DNA of 64,000 nt, taken from positions 114,252,240-114,316,239 of the forward strand of contig NC_051064.1 in the NCBI RefSeq assembly GCF_004664715.2. The letters are read 5' to 3'. The position numbers and the translations under genes are program-made. This document shows positions 1 to 10,660 of the stretch, piece by piece; positions within the stretch are counted from its first letter, which is position 1; the number at the start of each line of letters is the position of its first letter. Under the pieces are notes generated by a model. That model was not told the origin of the DNA, did not search any database, and saw only the letters and a program-made list of their open reading frames with translations. The stretch is from Peromyscus leucopus (lineage: Eukaryota; Chordata; Mammalia; Rodentia; Cricetidae).

Positions 1-130
1 AACAAGATCAGCTGAGAAGTTGGCCAGGTGAGGTTAGATGTGGCTTGTTCTGGTTCTCTGATCTTCCAGTTACCCCAATACCTGGCCCAGGTTTGTTTTA
101 TTAATAAGAACTTTTAAGATTCCTGCTACA
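1..130 (+). mobile_element. 3' end of an endogenous retrovirus LTR (cut by window start)
   Basis: The stretch ends in a block resembling the 3' ends of rodent LTRs: 'attaataagaac' followed by 'cctgctaca', a CA terminus. The end of the LTR at 20060-20522 is built the same way. The 5' part lies outside the window, so length and target duplication cannot be checked. It is non-coding. Confidence 0.5.
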
Positions 131-487
131 ATTGTTCATTGTTATGGAGAAGGAGCTGAGAGTCCGTGTATCTTGGCCTGCAGGCAACAGAAAGTGGTCT
201 GGCCTGAGCATATATGAGACCTCAAAGTCTGACTTCACAGTGACACAGTTCCTCCAACAAGACCACATCTACTCCAGCAAGGCCCACTGCTAATAGTGCC
301 ACTCTCTTTGGGGGCCATTTTCTTTCAGACTACTGTAGGCATAATTTCTCTCCTGTTCAGTGGATTGTATGTGAAAATAAATAGTTGTTGATTACTGACA
401 AGACAAAAGTTCCACTATTGTACTGTTAGGGAATTCTTTCCATGCTGGTCATTGTTGTGGTTTATAGGGATATTGACAAAATTTTTA
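131..487. other. No recognised feature
   Basis: Unique-looking sequence with no repeat signature or open frame that I can support. Confidence 0.5.
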
Positions 488-603
488 AGGAGGAGAGGGG
501 GGGAGAAAATGAGAGAGAGACAGAACAGAGACAGAGACAAGGGAAGAGAGACAGGAACAGAGAGAGACAGGTGGAGAGAGACAGAGACAGAAAACAAAAT
601 GAA
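488..603 (+). repeat. GA-rich low-complexity tract
   Basis: About 115 bases of imperfect gagaga/gacaga units, almost free of pyrimidines except for interspersed C. The long arginine/glutamate-rich frame across it and the serine/leucine-rich frame opposite are products of composition, not genes. Confidence 0.9.
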
Positions 604-839
604 AGAAATGGTCTAAGGATCAATTTGACTTGGTTTGTGCTTTCACATTGTGGTGAGATTGTCAGTGTAGGGTGAAAGCAAGAGACTAACAAAGTCAATT
701 TTATTGTATATTCCATATAGTTTAGTTTCTATATAAAGGATGTATTCTAGGATAAAGAACATTGTTAAAGAACTAAAAATTATTTCAGTAGTAAAAACTG
801 ATAAAAGAGTTGAAAATGTAAGAAATATCTAAGAATTAA

Positions 840-917
840 AATTCATGGGACCTGTGTTAATTGAATGTAGGTAAAGACAATTCATGGGACCTATGTTAAT
901 TGAATGTAGGTAAAGGC
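840..917 (+). repeat. 39-bp unit in tandem, two copies
   Basis: The unit beginning 'aattcatgggacct' at 840 repeats at 879 with two substitutions. A second, unrelated duplication follows 43 bases later. Confidence 0.9.
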
Positions 918-960
918 AAGAGACAATGAAATATTTCTAATTTCTGGCTTCTCTGAGCTG

Positions 961-1002
961 GTGAATGGGAGAGTCATCAATGTGAATGGGAGAGTCATCA
1001 AA
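961..1002 (+). repeat. 21-bp unit in tandem, two copies
   Basis: The unit starting 'gtgaatgggagagtcatcaa' at 961 repeats at 982 with one difference at its last base. Confidence 0.9.
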
Positions 1003-2029
1003 GTGGGAAGAAGTGGGATTGTAACAGATGTATTCAATTCAGCTAGAAACATTTTAGTATCTAGAAATGTCTGAGAAGTATATGTTCATTCCCATAGGAA
1101 TTCAGTTTCATCAGAAATATTTTCTAATCAAGCAGTAGTATTGAAAATCTTTTGAATAGTGACATATTGCTTCTCTTTCCTTCATTCATCACTCATATCT
1201 AAGTTTCTATCCATCATTCAAATCTGAGCCTAAAATCATTCATTAAGTTCTAGAAGAGAAAGCACCTCATCTTTATAAAGATACTGTGGTAAGGAATAAT
1301 CTAGAGTTCTCACTGGGTGTACATACTAGTTTAAAACAAGAAGATTCCAGTTACATAGGGGGACTAAGACTGTATCTGTTCTCCCTGTTTTTTTCAGGAC
1401 TGGGTCAGAGCTAAGCATACTATTATTCCAAGTATAAGTGACAGCATCTCCAGAATCAGAGTCAGGGATACTTTTACACCTTGCTACTGTCCAACTGGGT
1501 CCCTTTTTTTAGGTGTTCTATTTAGTTGGCTTGGCATTGTTGCTACTACAGCTCCTCAGATTGTCACGTGGAAGGAGTGTGGCATTGTTGAAAATTAAAC
1601 AATGAGCAATTCTGAACAATAGAGCTTCATCTAGATTTTTCTCAGAGTCCTCAATTTTTAAATCCATTTCCCCCTGAACCCTGAAACACTTAGGCCTGTG
1701 GCTAAAAGCATTATGTGAAGTTACTTCAGGGTCAAGCTTCCATTTTTTTGTGCTTCCCTACTCACTGGAAATTTCAGGGTATACACCTAGTTCATTCGTT
1801 TGTGTTTTATTTCATTTGTTTAGCATGTATTGAGCATATATCCTGTGCTGGTTACTTTACTAATAAGTAGCAATTATAAGAAAACCAAACATGATTTCTG
1901 CCTTCTTGAAGACAAACATCTAAAGTTCACTTGTAAGTTAAAAAGCCACAGTGAGTGGCTAGATGCTGAATAAATCCATTAGAGTTCTGTCAGCCTGAAG
2001 GTCAGGAAAATGTAAAAAGAACTTTGCAT
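1003..2029. other. Mostly unique sequence; possible ancient repeat scrap near its end
   Basis: Nothing recognised up to about 1800. The part at 1820-1975 ('atgtattgagcatatatcctgtgctgg', then a stretch resembling 'gatttctgccttcttgaag') follows the pattern of an ancient mammalian interspersed repeat, but I cannot name the family. Confidence 0.4.
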
Positions 2030-2255
2030 TCATTAGTCATATGCCAGGTGTTCCAAGTAGTTTATGTGCATCATCCCACTTAGACTCTCAATAAGTCCAT
2101 AAGGTAATATTATTTTATATTAAAAATGAGAAACTGGGCTTCAAAAAAGTTAAGTGATTTTTTTTTTAGTATTATGTAGTTGCTGACTACTGATGTAATT
2201 TGGGCTTCTTAAACACCAAGTCTTCTGCATTCATTGGTATAACACTCTACTGAAA
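2030..2255 (-). mobile_element. MIR SINE fragment
   Basis: Reads as the reverse complement of MIR: 'atgccaggtgttccaagtag', then a block like 'cataaggtaatattatttt', then 'aatgagaaactgggcttcaaaaaagttaagtg'-type sequence. It is strongly diverged, as expected for a pre-rodent insertion. Confidence 0.75.
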
Positions 2256-3490
2256 ATCATCCAAGAGATTACTAGCCATGGACTGACTATGTCTGACTAT
2301 GACCTTAAACCAAGATTTTGCTACCTTTGATTCAAAAATGTGTTTAAAGGGATGGCTCAGTTCTCTAATACTGGATGCCAAAGGGAGTTTATTATTTTGC
2401 TGAGAAAAGGATTCTTAGCTACTTTCAGATTCTTGAGGTATCTATGGTCACATAATGATTTAAAACCACTACTCTATGTCCTGTTCTAAGTTTCACCCTT
2501 CCCTTTTATGTTCAAACCCAGGATGGCTTTTTTTCATTGAATGGATATAAAATATATTTCAAAGACTTTGGAACTGTGAGGCAGCAGCTCTCGACACCAT
2601 CCCTAACCTTGCCACTCATTGGGCTTCGTGGGGCTCTTTTCCTCACTAATCTTCACCTGACTAGACTCTAAAGGGAATATGTACTCTTAGGACAGTGTCT
2701 GGTGTCATCTGGACCACAGAGCACATGGCAGGTGTGAGGCACTTGGTGGACTCCAAGGGGCAGTGTACAGAATGATAGGCACTGATACTGTGGCTGGCAG
2801 CCAGGAGGCAGATCCCCGCTGTCAGTATTCAGAAACTGCCTGTTTGCTCAGCCACTGTGTGTCATGAATAATTCTCTCAGATCCTGAATCTTTAGATGGA
2901 CAGCCTTGAAGGTCAAATCCTCTGACATTCCAGTCAGAAGATAGGCCTCTTGATGCTGAGTCCTGTCACCTATGTCTTTTACATGAGTCTGTCCCCAACT
3001 AGAATGTGCTTTCTCCCTCTTGCAATGTCAAGATGCCTGAGCTCTCAAGTGACTGAATCAGTACTAAATATTTAATGCACAAAGCCTGCATTCTCGGGGC
3101 CTTTGATCTAAAACTTCTTAAAAACATCTTAAAAGCCCTTCAGAAACTGGTTAGTATTTCATTACAGTCACTTAAAATAGATTTATTTTATCAAAACATC
3201 CTGCCAGAAACCCTGAAGGTGGGATGAGTAACCCCAAGCAATTTTGACAGGACTGCCTCCCTCTATTAGCCCCCCGGTGTCTCTGGGCAGCCCCACCCGC
3301 TTGCTAAGGGCACAGCTGTCATAGGCATACCCATGATGGATTTAGAGCTGTGAGCAAAGGAGGCGGCAGGCTTGTCAGATGCCTAGGGAAGCTGCATCAA
3401 TAACACCCCCGTGAAAAGAATGAAGAGTTGCTGAGTTTGTCACAAGTCAAGTCAAGGCCTTGCCTCAGATTCTCATTTCTTGGATCTTGT
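2256..3490. other. Unique sequence; GC-richer part at 3230-3420
   Basis: No repeat recognised. The part at 3060-3420 is richer in G and C than the surroundings, carries a CAGCTG E-box ('cacagctgtcat', about 3312) and 'gcatcaataaca' near 3400, and could be a conserved element. No splice-bounded open frame is convincing. Confidence 0.4.
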
Positions 3491-3640
3491 GCAATCTCTA
3501 TAGCAGCCCCATGAGGAGGAATGTGCTAGTGTCTCTTATACCCACCAGGAAACTGAGGCTCAGCAGTATATATGACCTACTCAAGGTCACAGGGTAGAAT
3601 TAAGATGGAGACCCATGTCTAAATCACAGCCTGGGAGTTT
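3491..3640 (-). mobile_element. MIR SINE fragment
   Basis: Contains 'agcagccccatgaggagg', 'aggaaactgaggctcag' and 'ctcaaggtcacag', the core of MIR in reverse orientation. Confidence 0.85.
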
Positions 3641-3798
3641 TTATTTGTTTGTCTTTCCCACCAATTTTGATATTGGACATTTCAGTGAACATTATGAGTG
3701 GCTTTTTCTTAAAACAGAAAGAAATGAAAAATAATATTTTGATGATCTCAAGTGGTCATCCTTAAACTCATATACTAGTGAGAAACACTAAAGAGATC

Positions 3799-3897
3799 CA
3801 GTAGTATGTGTGTGTGTGTGTGCACATGCACAACTGTGTGTGTGCACATGCATGTGTATAATATGTAACAATAATGATTAAAGAATAAGAAAGAGGC
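3799..3897 (+). repeat. (TG)n plus short L1 3'-end-like segment
   Basis: Two short TG runs separated by 'gcacatgcacaac'. They are followed by 'tataatatgtaacaataatg' and 'attaaagaa', the same arrangement as at 46305-46368. The two copies probably come from the 3' end of the same L1 lineage. Confidence 0.6.
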
Positions 3898-3988
3898 CTC
3901 TAACTAATCTGCTGTGAGTCATGAAATTATTTTTATGCTACCTTCTAGAAATTGGCTGACCCTCATAGCAGGATTTATTCCTATTTCG

Positions 3989-4053
3989 TTTTTTTTTTTT
4001 TTTTTGTTTTTTTTGTTTTTTGTTTTTTGTTTTTTTTTTTTTTTTAAAAAAAA
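3989..4053 (+). repeat. T-rich tract with TTTTG units, ending in A8
   Basis: About 57 bases of T interrupted by single Gs, then eight As. The phenylalanine-rich frame over it is not a gene. It may be the reverse tail of a decayed SINE, but no SINE body follows. Confidence 0.85.
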
Positions 4054-5350
4054 CCAACTCAGTCTAGCCCTGTGCTATGCACATGGAGATAGAGAAAAAG
4101 AATGGAATGGCATAAAATAAGGAAAACCACTTCAAAGATCTCAAGATATTAGAGGAAGACAAGACTTTTAACACTTAATATTGTCCAAAAGTGTGAGATC
4201 AATAAGTCAATATATCACCGCAGATGATGAGATAGGGATGGATAAGACATTCAGAGATGGTTCACTAAAGAAGATAGTGCTTAAATTAAGTCTTAAAGGA
4301 CAATAGAGTAATCAACTTTTTAAATAATGAGAGCTTTGAAAGCCATATAGCTCCCAATTGTGAAACAGGATCAGGAAGAGGATGGGTCTTGCCTCCATCT
4401 TAGAATGTGGCAGTATCTGGGCCCTGCATCTCAGCCTGGGGCTTTGTGCTACTTCCCAATGTAAGCAATTGGACATTTGCTAGAAGAATGTCCCCTTGGA
4501 TGTGAGAGTTGAAAACAGCAAGTGGAAAACAGAACAGGTAGAAGAGAACAGCATATGTTTTAAACAGGGCATGGAAGAAACTCAGAAATACCTTCTTTGG
4601 CAAGAGACATGAAGTCTGTGACCTTTTGAAATTAGAGCCTCGCCTGGTATTACAAAGCCACCCTCCCTTTCAACTTTGTAGAATAAAAGGCTCCTCCAAG
4701 AGTATTTGTTTTGCTATTATTCTCTGGGTCATAAGGACCCTCGATGCCCTTTAAGAAAGGTTTGCTTCTACAGTGACCAGCTTCTCATTAGAATTCCTGG
4801 GCATCGTCCAGTGTTGCTAAGTGCTTTGCAATGAACACAAGACAGCAAAGGAGGGACCGGGCTTGTTATAGCCACATTCTCAGAGATTTCTTGGATACTT
4901 CCAAGATACAAAAGCAAGTCATGCTTGCAGAAGCATCTTGGCTACAAATAATCACCACTTTGCTTCTTTGTTATCATATCCTCTTCCTCTGACTCAGCCA
5001 AAGGGACCCCTGGACTGTTTGCTAAAATGCTTATATTGGAACTGAGGACAATGCCTACGCTGTAAAGATCAGATGCAGTAGTTGAATTTAAGGTACAGGT
5101 CAGATGGTTCTTGCTCCCACAAAACATCACAATAGAAACTATTTAGAATTTTGAGGATTCTCCTCTAGGAAAAAGCCTATTTTCTAGAGTAAAGGGTTTG
5201 AATCATCCTAAAAAAAAAATTAAATTGGAACATATATGGCTCTCTCTTCTCAATCTTTCAGGAACTTCATGTCTTATATTAGGTACGTGGCACCTAGTAA
5301 ATGTGTTTTCTTTCTTTCTATGTCTACCTGTGTGTCTCTCTCTGTCTCTG

Positions 5351-5351
<1 letters not shown>
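4054..5351. other. No recognised feature
   Basis: Unique sequence. A 62-residue minus-strand frame at 4942-5130 has a few kinase-like residues, but neither its flanks nor the other frames support a pseudogene. Confidence 0.45.

Positions 5352-5402
<51 letters not shown>
5352..5402 (+). repeat. (CA)n microsatellite
   Basis: About 25 uninterrupted CA units preceded by a pyrimidine tract 'tgtgtctctctctgtctctg'. Histidine/threonine and cysteine/valine frames on both strands arise from it. Confidence 0.97.
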
Positions 5403-5403
<1 letters not shown>

Positions 5404-6034
5404 AGAACTCAGAATAGGCATTTTGTTTGTGTGTAATTATCTTAATCCTTTCCCAGTTTGTGTGTCTATTGCTGTATGTGCCCATCTCTTTTCCCTTCAG
5501 CCAATGACTCTGGCAGTTTGTTTTGAATTGACTTACTGCTGTTGTTATCATTCTTTATTTCTGGAAAAAAAAATCTGTGAAAGGCCTCCCCATTGATGGA
5601 GGTCCCTACAATCCCATCCCCTTTAATCAGCCTGAATTTCATACCATATTATTAAAGGCCTTTCTAACTCAAAATTCAATCTCAGAATCACAAATCAATG
5701 TGACTTCCAGTTTTGTGTTTTGATTTTAATTCAGCTTTGTAGTCATCAACAGATGAATAATACAGTTTTCATTCTATCTTTGGCTCTTTCTTTAGATACC
5801 ACTCATCAGGTAAAACATAGGCTCCAAAGTCTGTGGCACTGGTTCAGTTTTTTGCTTTGCCTCCTCCCATTTCTAATTCCCACAGTATTACTATCACAGG
5901 CTATTTTAGCTACAACATTGGAGACAATATTCAAAGATTTGTGAAATATACTGCTCCAAACTCCATTCTTACTTTCCTTCATTCCTGTGAGGCATGTGGT
6001 ATTCCATTCAGAAGAATCTGTTCAATGTGTTCAA

Positions 6035-6035
<1 letters not shown>
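5403..6035. other. No recognised feature
   Basis: Unique, T-rich sequence with no repeat or coding signature. Confidence 0.5.
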
Positions 6036-6123
<88 letters not shown>

Positions 6124-6160
6124 CTGTGTCTGTGTCTGTGTGTCTGTGTGTCTGTGTGTA
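6036..6160 (+). repeat. Compound (TC)n-(TG)n-(TGTC)n microsatellite
   Basis: About 30 TC units run directly into about 13 TG units and then 'tgtctgtg' variants. The serine/leucine and arginine/glutamate frames over it are artefacts. The tract at 40249-40378 has the same layout. Confidence 0.97.
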
Positions 6161-7194
6161 TACACCTATCATCTGCCTTTTCTTTGGTCAAACACTCTTA
6201 AGAATTGCTATTCATGGTTAAAGATGAATTTCCCCTCACGTAAAACCCTATTTTACTGCTCAAGAAGATGTAGATCCTCCTTCCTTTCTCTTTCCCTCTG
6301 TTTTTGTGCTTCTGTTTGAAATAATGTATTATACCTACTGGATTAGATCCATTAATATATGCCAAAACTATATGGAATGATATGTTAAGAGTTATGCCTC
6401 ATTCATCTGGACCAATTCTGTGAGTGATGTTTTTAATCTATCATTTCATTTGATTTAGCCTACTCGATTTGATGGTCTAAAATATTGTTTTCCCATATGT
6501 TTATCATATGTGTGGGGCTAAAGAGAACTCTTTAGCAGATTAAATGGTGCCCAACCCCAGAGACACTGAAATGTTAATCTTTAGACTTGGTGCCAGTTAG
6601 CACACACTTTAAATAACAGCAAAAGAGATCCACCAGATTATTCAGAGACTCTGGAATATCATCAAACTCAGGAAAGCCAAAATCCTTTAAGAGATGCTAA
6701 GAGATGGATGTCCGCCCACATCTGGCTCCAAGAGCAAACCTGGTGATGGATCCTGTTTGGGCTTTGTTATTAAAAGGGTTGGTAGAGTGGAGATTTTAAA
6801 TAGACAGGAAATAAATGACTATTTTAACAAAAAATTAAACACTCTAGTAACTAAATATGGGTTCAGTTCTCAGAGTAAATAAGTGGTTAAGAAAATAGGT
6901 GTATCTCTTCTCAAAGAAAGTCCATAGTCTAGAGTGGGAAGCAAGACTCATACATGAGTAACTGAGACCAAAGAACCTTACTGTAGAAGAGTCAATGCAT
7001 GATGCTAATGGAGTTCAAAGAAGAAGAGCCCCTCCTACTGAGCCAACAGGGTACAGATAATGCCACATCAAGGTTACTAGTGTACAAGTTTAATTCATGG
7101 TAGGAAGACACTAAGTATGTATTCTTTCTTACTTTCTTTTTGGCCTTGTAGTTAACCTTTCAACTGCTTTTGTTGCCTATTTGTTTCATTGTTT
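6161..7194. other. No recognised feature
   Basis: Unique sequence. The 62-residue frame at 6694-6882 has no recognisable family and no supporting context. Confidence 0.45.
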
Positions 7195-7290
7195 TCTTTC
7201 TGACATGAGATTTCAGTATGTGCTCCAGGCTGGCCTCAACTTGCAGTCCTCCAATTTCGCCTTCCTGTGAGAATTTTGAGCATACTACAA
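7195..7290 (-). mobile_element. Decayed B1/proto-B1 SINE fragment
   Basis: 'agtatgtgctccaggctggc' followed by 'ctcaacttgcagtcctcc' matches the middle of B1 in reverse, with heavy divergence and no clear ends. Confidence 0.6.
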
Positions 7291-8294
7291 TATCTTGCAC
7301 AGCTTTATGTGATTAATTAGTTCCTTAATTATTTTCTTCATTCTTTTATATACCATAGGGTAGTGGATGTGCCTTTGTGGTTATGAAATAAGCAGAAAAT
7401 AGCCTTGCTTAGTCCCTGATGGATTGGGGCCAAGGCTGTACAGAGGAGAAAGACTCTAATCCAACCAAGCGTTTGCTCACCTAGTCTATGCACAAACTCC
7501 ACAAGACATCTTCTATGCACCTATACATGCATATTACAAAAGCCTATTTTTATTTCTGAAATCCTGCTTCCTGACTAGAGTGGGAGTTAAACTTTATATT
7601 TCTTCAGTGTTCAATACCAAATGGCTTATGGGAGCCCTGGCAGAGTGGTTTCAAATAAGCATTTTAATGTAGAATAAAGGTCAATGTGCTAGAATTTGAA
7701 ACCATTAATCCTTTTGCTCTTAAGGAAGACTGTACTTTAACAGAATAAATAACAGATTAAATAATAAGAGTTCTTGAAATTCCAACAAGAAAAAATTACA
7801 CATTACATTGTTGAGAGTTGAAACCAAGGAGACCTTAATATTCTCTCCCTCGTTCTCCTATTTTAGGTTGCCAAGATTTAGAGGGTAAAGAGAAATTGTT
7901 CTTTAATTTTCCTTTGTTTTGTGAGTAGAGACACTGTTTAAGTCTTTGAAGGTTAAGGGATTAATTGTATTGGAAAATAAGTCCTTAGTTTATAGGTAGA
8001 AGAAGTACATCATCACAGCCTTGAGAATAGAGCCCCATGCTAACTATGTAGCTTTCAGCTAGAAAGCCCACAAGGGACATGAAAATACATCTATCAAAAT
8101 GGACCACCAGACTGCCTGAGGCAGTCAACCCAGGTGGCCATCTAGATCCAAATCAAGTGTTACCTTCTCTGAGCAGGCTCCTGTTACTTCTCAATTAGTG
8201 CCTATGATACCTCTGCCTCTGAAGTTACATTAAAAAGCTGCTTACATACCTATTTCTCATAGTCTATCCCATGCTGGTTACCAAATCTGTCTTC
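7291..8294. other. No recognised feature
   Basis: AT-rich unique sequence with no open frame of note. Confidence 0.5.
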
Positions 8295-8493
8295 TTTTTG
8301 TGCAATTTTATATTTATTTATTTATTTTGGTTTTTCGAAACAGGGTTTCTCTGTGTAGCTTTGGAGCCTATCTTGGTACTCACTCTGTAGCCCAGGCTGG
8401 CTTTGAACTCACAGAGATCCACCTGCCTCTGCCTCCTGAGTGCTGGGATTAAAGGCAAGTGCCACCACCGCCCGGCTTTTTTGTACAATTTTA
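8295..8493 (-). mobile_element. B1 SINE with target-site duplication
   Basis: The B1 body is 8329-8476 in reverse, ending in 'ccaccaccgcccggc', with a TTTA-rich tail at 8311-8328. A 16-bp duplication, 'tttttgtgcaatttta' (8295-8310) and 'tttttgtacaatttta' (8478-8493), differs at one base. Confidence 0.95.
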
Positions 8494-8559
8494 AATAGGA
8501 CTTCAGGTTATTGATAAAAAAGAAATATTGTTTATTACATTCTGTGTTCTAGAAATTTC

Positions 8560-8710
8560 ACTAAGCACCCTAAACACAGTATTCAATATTAGCTCTGCCA
8601 TAACCCTACAAGTTGATCATCTGATAAGAAACAGAATTAAGAAGCTAGCTAAATTACTGTAGATCCCACTGACAAGATAGTGGTGAAGCCAAATTTCAAA
8701 CCTAGGTCCA
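8560..8710 (-). mobile_element. MIR SINE fragment
   Basis: 'taaccctacaagttgatcat', 'gaaacagaattaagaagcta' and 'gtgaagccaaatttcaaacc' follow the order of MIR in reverse. The copy is highly diverged. Confidence 0.6.
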
Positions 8711-10025
8711 TGGAGAACATATTATGAGGATTTTTATACATCCAACACCAGAGGCTTGAATTCATCTTGAAGACAATGGACATCATTGGTGATATTTTTA
8801 AATAAAGCAGAGATATATGCAAACTTAAATGGAGGAAGCTTTTCTGTGGCAGGAGAGCCTGATGTGGGAAGACAGGTGAAGAGAATGCTGTTTACCCATG
8901 AGCGGAAGCACGAAGCACCCAGCAGTGAGATACTAGGAGGACTAAAGAGTTAGCACTGGCTAGGCTTCAGGGCTAGGAGATTATGAAGATAACTCAATCT
9001 GGAGTCACAAAGCTACTCTGTGGCTTGAGAGCCTGGGTAGATTGTGGCGCTGTGGACAGTGAGAGGAAGCATGCAGCTCCTTGAAAAGATGGTCTCAAGG
9101 AAGGTCCAATACTCAGGCCAACAGGAAGGTAGCATCTTCCCATGGAGCCCCTAAGTGTTCAGAGCTTCCTGCACTTGCATTTAAATGTTCCCATTTTGTA
9201 GGTAAGAGGATTGAAGAGTAGCAGGCATGGTCTTGTTCATGTTCTTTCATGGAATGTGGCATGGAATAAAGGCCAATTGTTGATTGAAGTCTTCAAATTG
9301 TATTACACATTTTGAGATGCCATCATCTTATGAATGATGCATGACTTCTAACATTCCTCTTAATCTCTGGAAGAGGAGTAGAACAAAATACATAAGACTG
9401 GAAGCTTTTGACCATTGAAGTTTCCTTAAAGAAAACAGATCTGCAAATTAAGGGAATTGAGGATAATACTTGGAAAAAAAAGCAATATCTATGCAGAATG
9501 ATTCCAATTTAATCCATTCACAGTCCAAATTCACCAGTCTGCTGACTTAGTCTAAATGATACATTCAGAAAGCTGAAACATCCCAGGATGGAGCTATTGT
9601 CTTCATGTTTTCATCTCACTGTTGTTCCCTTGTATCACTTCTAAGTTCCATCAGTCGCCATCTTAAAATACTAATCAGACTTGGGAGTCTGGAGTTCATT
9701 CTCCGTTCTTAATGGACTTTTTAGTTAGGGCTTGGCATCATGCCAGACACTGAAATAAGCAACATTAATTAGGAAAACACAACCCAATTTTTCTATAACC
9801 CCCTATTACGCATTGGCTATAAATACCTGAAATGCTCTTGAACTGAGTCTTTTCAAGGCTGTCTAGCCAAATCTTCTATTACAAATGAGCAGCTAAGATT
9901 CAAATAGTTTAAATGACTGACACTGTGAAATCTTTTGTCTTTTTTATCCAGGCATCTATATTCAGGACTCTTTCTAATTTATAAAGCAATAAGAATCTAG
10001 AGAATAAGATCAACTATCTAAGACC
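8711..10025. other. No recognised feature
   Basis: Unique sequence with no repeat, RNA gene or coding signal that I can support. Confidence 0.45.
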
Positions 10026-10093
10026 AAAGGTGTCACTCGGTGGTAAACCATGTGCTCAGCAAGCATGAGGCTCTGGATTTGATCATCAGCATG
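10026..10093 (+). mobile_element. ID-like SINE
   Basis: 'cactcggtggtaaaccatgt', 'cagcaagcatgaggctctgg' and 'tttgatcatcagc' match an ID element: a tRNA-derived head with A-box-like and B-box-like segments. It is a retroposon, not a tRNA gene, because no cloverleaf can be drawn. Confidence 0.75.
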
Positions 10094-10199
10094 AAAGAAA
10101 AGAGAGAGGAGAAAGAAAGGAGAGAAAAGGAGGGAGGAGAAGGAAGGGATAGAAGGAAGAATGGAGGGAGAGAGAATAGAAGAAGAAACAGGAAAATGA
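10094..10199 (+). repeat. GA-rich tract (expanded SINE tail)
   Basis: Purine-only for most of its length, starting directly at the 3' end of the ID-like SINE. It probably grew from that element's A-rich tail. Confidence 0.85.
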
Positions 10200-10284
10200 T
10201 TAAGCCAAGATAAACTACATAAAATACAACTTACATAGCAAGTTCATACAAGTGCATAACAAGTCACGTATTTATTGATGCAAT

Positions 10285-10440
10285 AAAAAACCATTTACTG
10301 AGTTTCTGCTGTACATTGGAGGTTAGAGGTATAGCAATGAACAAGACCAATGAACTCCTAATTTCACCAGAGTCTTCAGGCTGGCAGGTACGATGACATT
10401 ATAGATTTAGTAACAACAGAGTGACCTGTGCCCCAGTAGA
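10285..10440 (+). mobile_element. Ancient interspersed repeat fragment, family unnamed
   Basis: The order 'tttactgagtttctgctgta', 'tatagcaatgaacaagacc', 'gaactcctaatttcac' follows a common ancient mammalian repeat (the tattgagcacc.../gatacagcagtgaac pattern). I cannot assign the family by eye. Confidence 0.4.
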
Positions 10441-10502
10441 ATATATGCAGGAGGAAGATGAGCTGGTCATAGAGGTCTTTTTGAGGAATTAATACTTCAA
10501 GT

Positions 10503-10660
10503 TAGTATGGGAGTTAAGAGCAGGGACTTTGGTGTTCGATTCCTTCCTCTAGCACTTACTTGCTGTGTCATTTTGGAAAAATCCTGGAGCGTCTCTGGGT
10601 CTTAGTGTCCCATCTGTTCAGTAAGAATAAAAATAGTTGCTATAACTAGATCTTAAGGAG
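10503..10660 (+). mobile_element. MIR SINE
   Basis: 'gttaagagcagggactttgg', 'tagcacttacttgctgtgtc' and 'catctgttcagtaagaataa' reproduce the MIR order in the forward direction. Confidence 0.88.

Noticed and set aside
840..1002. CRISPR-like array
   Set aside because: Two different units with only two copies each and no spacers, in a rodent genome.
4942..5130. Minus-strand frame with a kinase-like 'DLYSVGIVL' string
   Set aside because: The match is nine residues only, and flanking sequence in all frames lacks other kinase motifs.
5198..5596. 132-residue frame and shadows
   Set aside because: Generated by the (CA)n tract at 5352-5402. The same reasoning applies to frames over 6036-6160, 23247-23295, 26389-26434 and 40249-40378.
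10026..10093. tRNA gene
   Set aside because: The A-box/B-box-like segments belong to a tRNA-derived ID SINE. No acceptor stem or cloverleaf can be drawn. The same holds for 38161-38222 and the B2-type SINEs.
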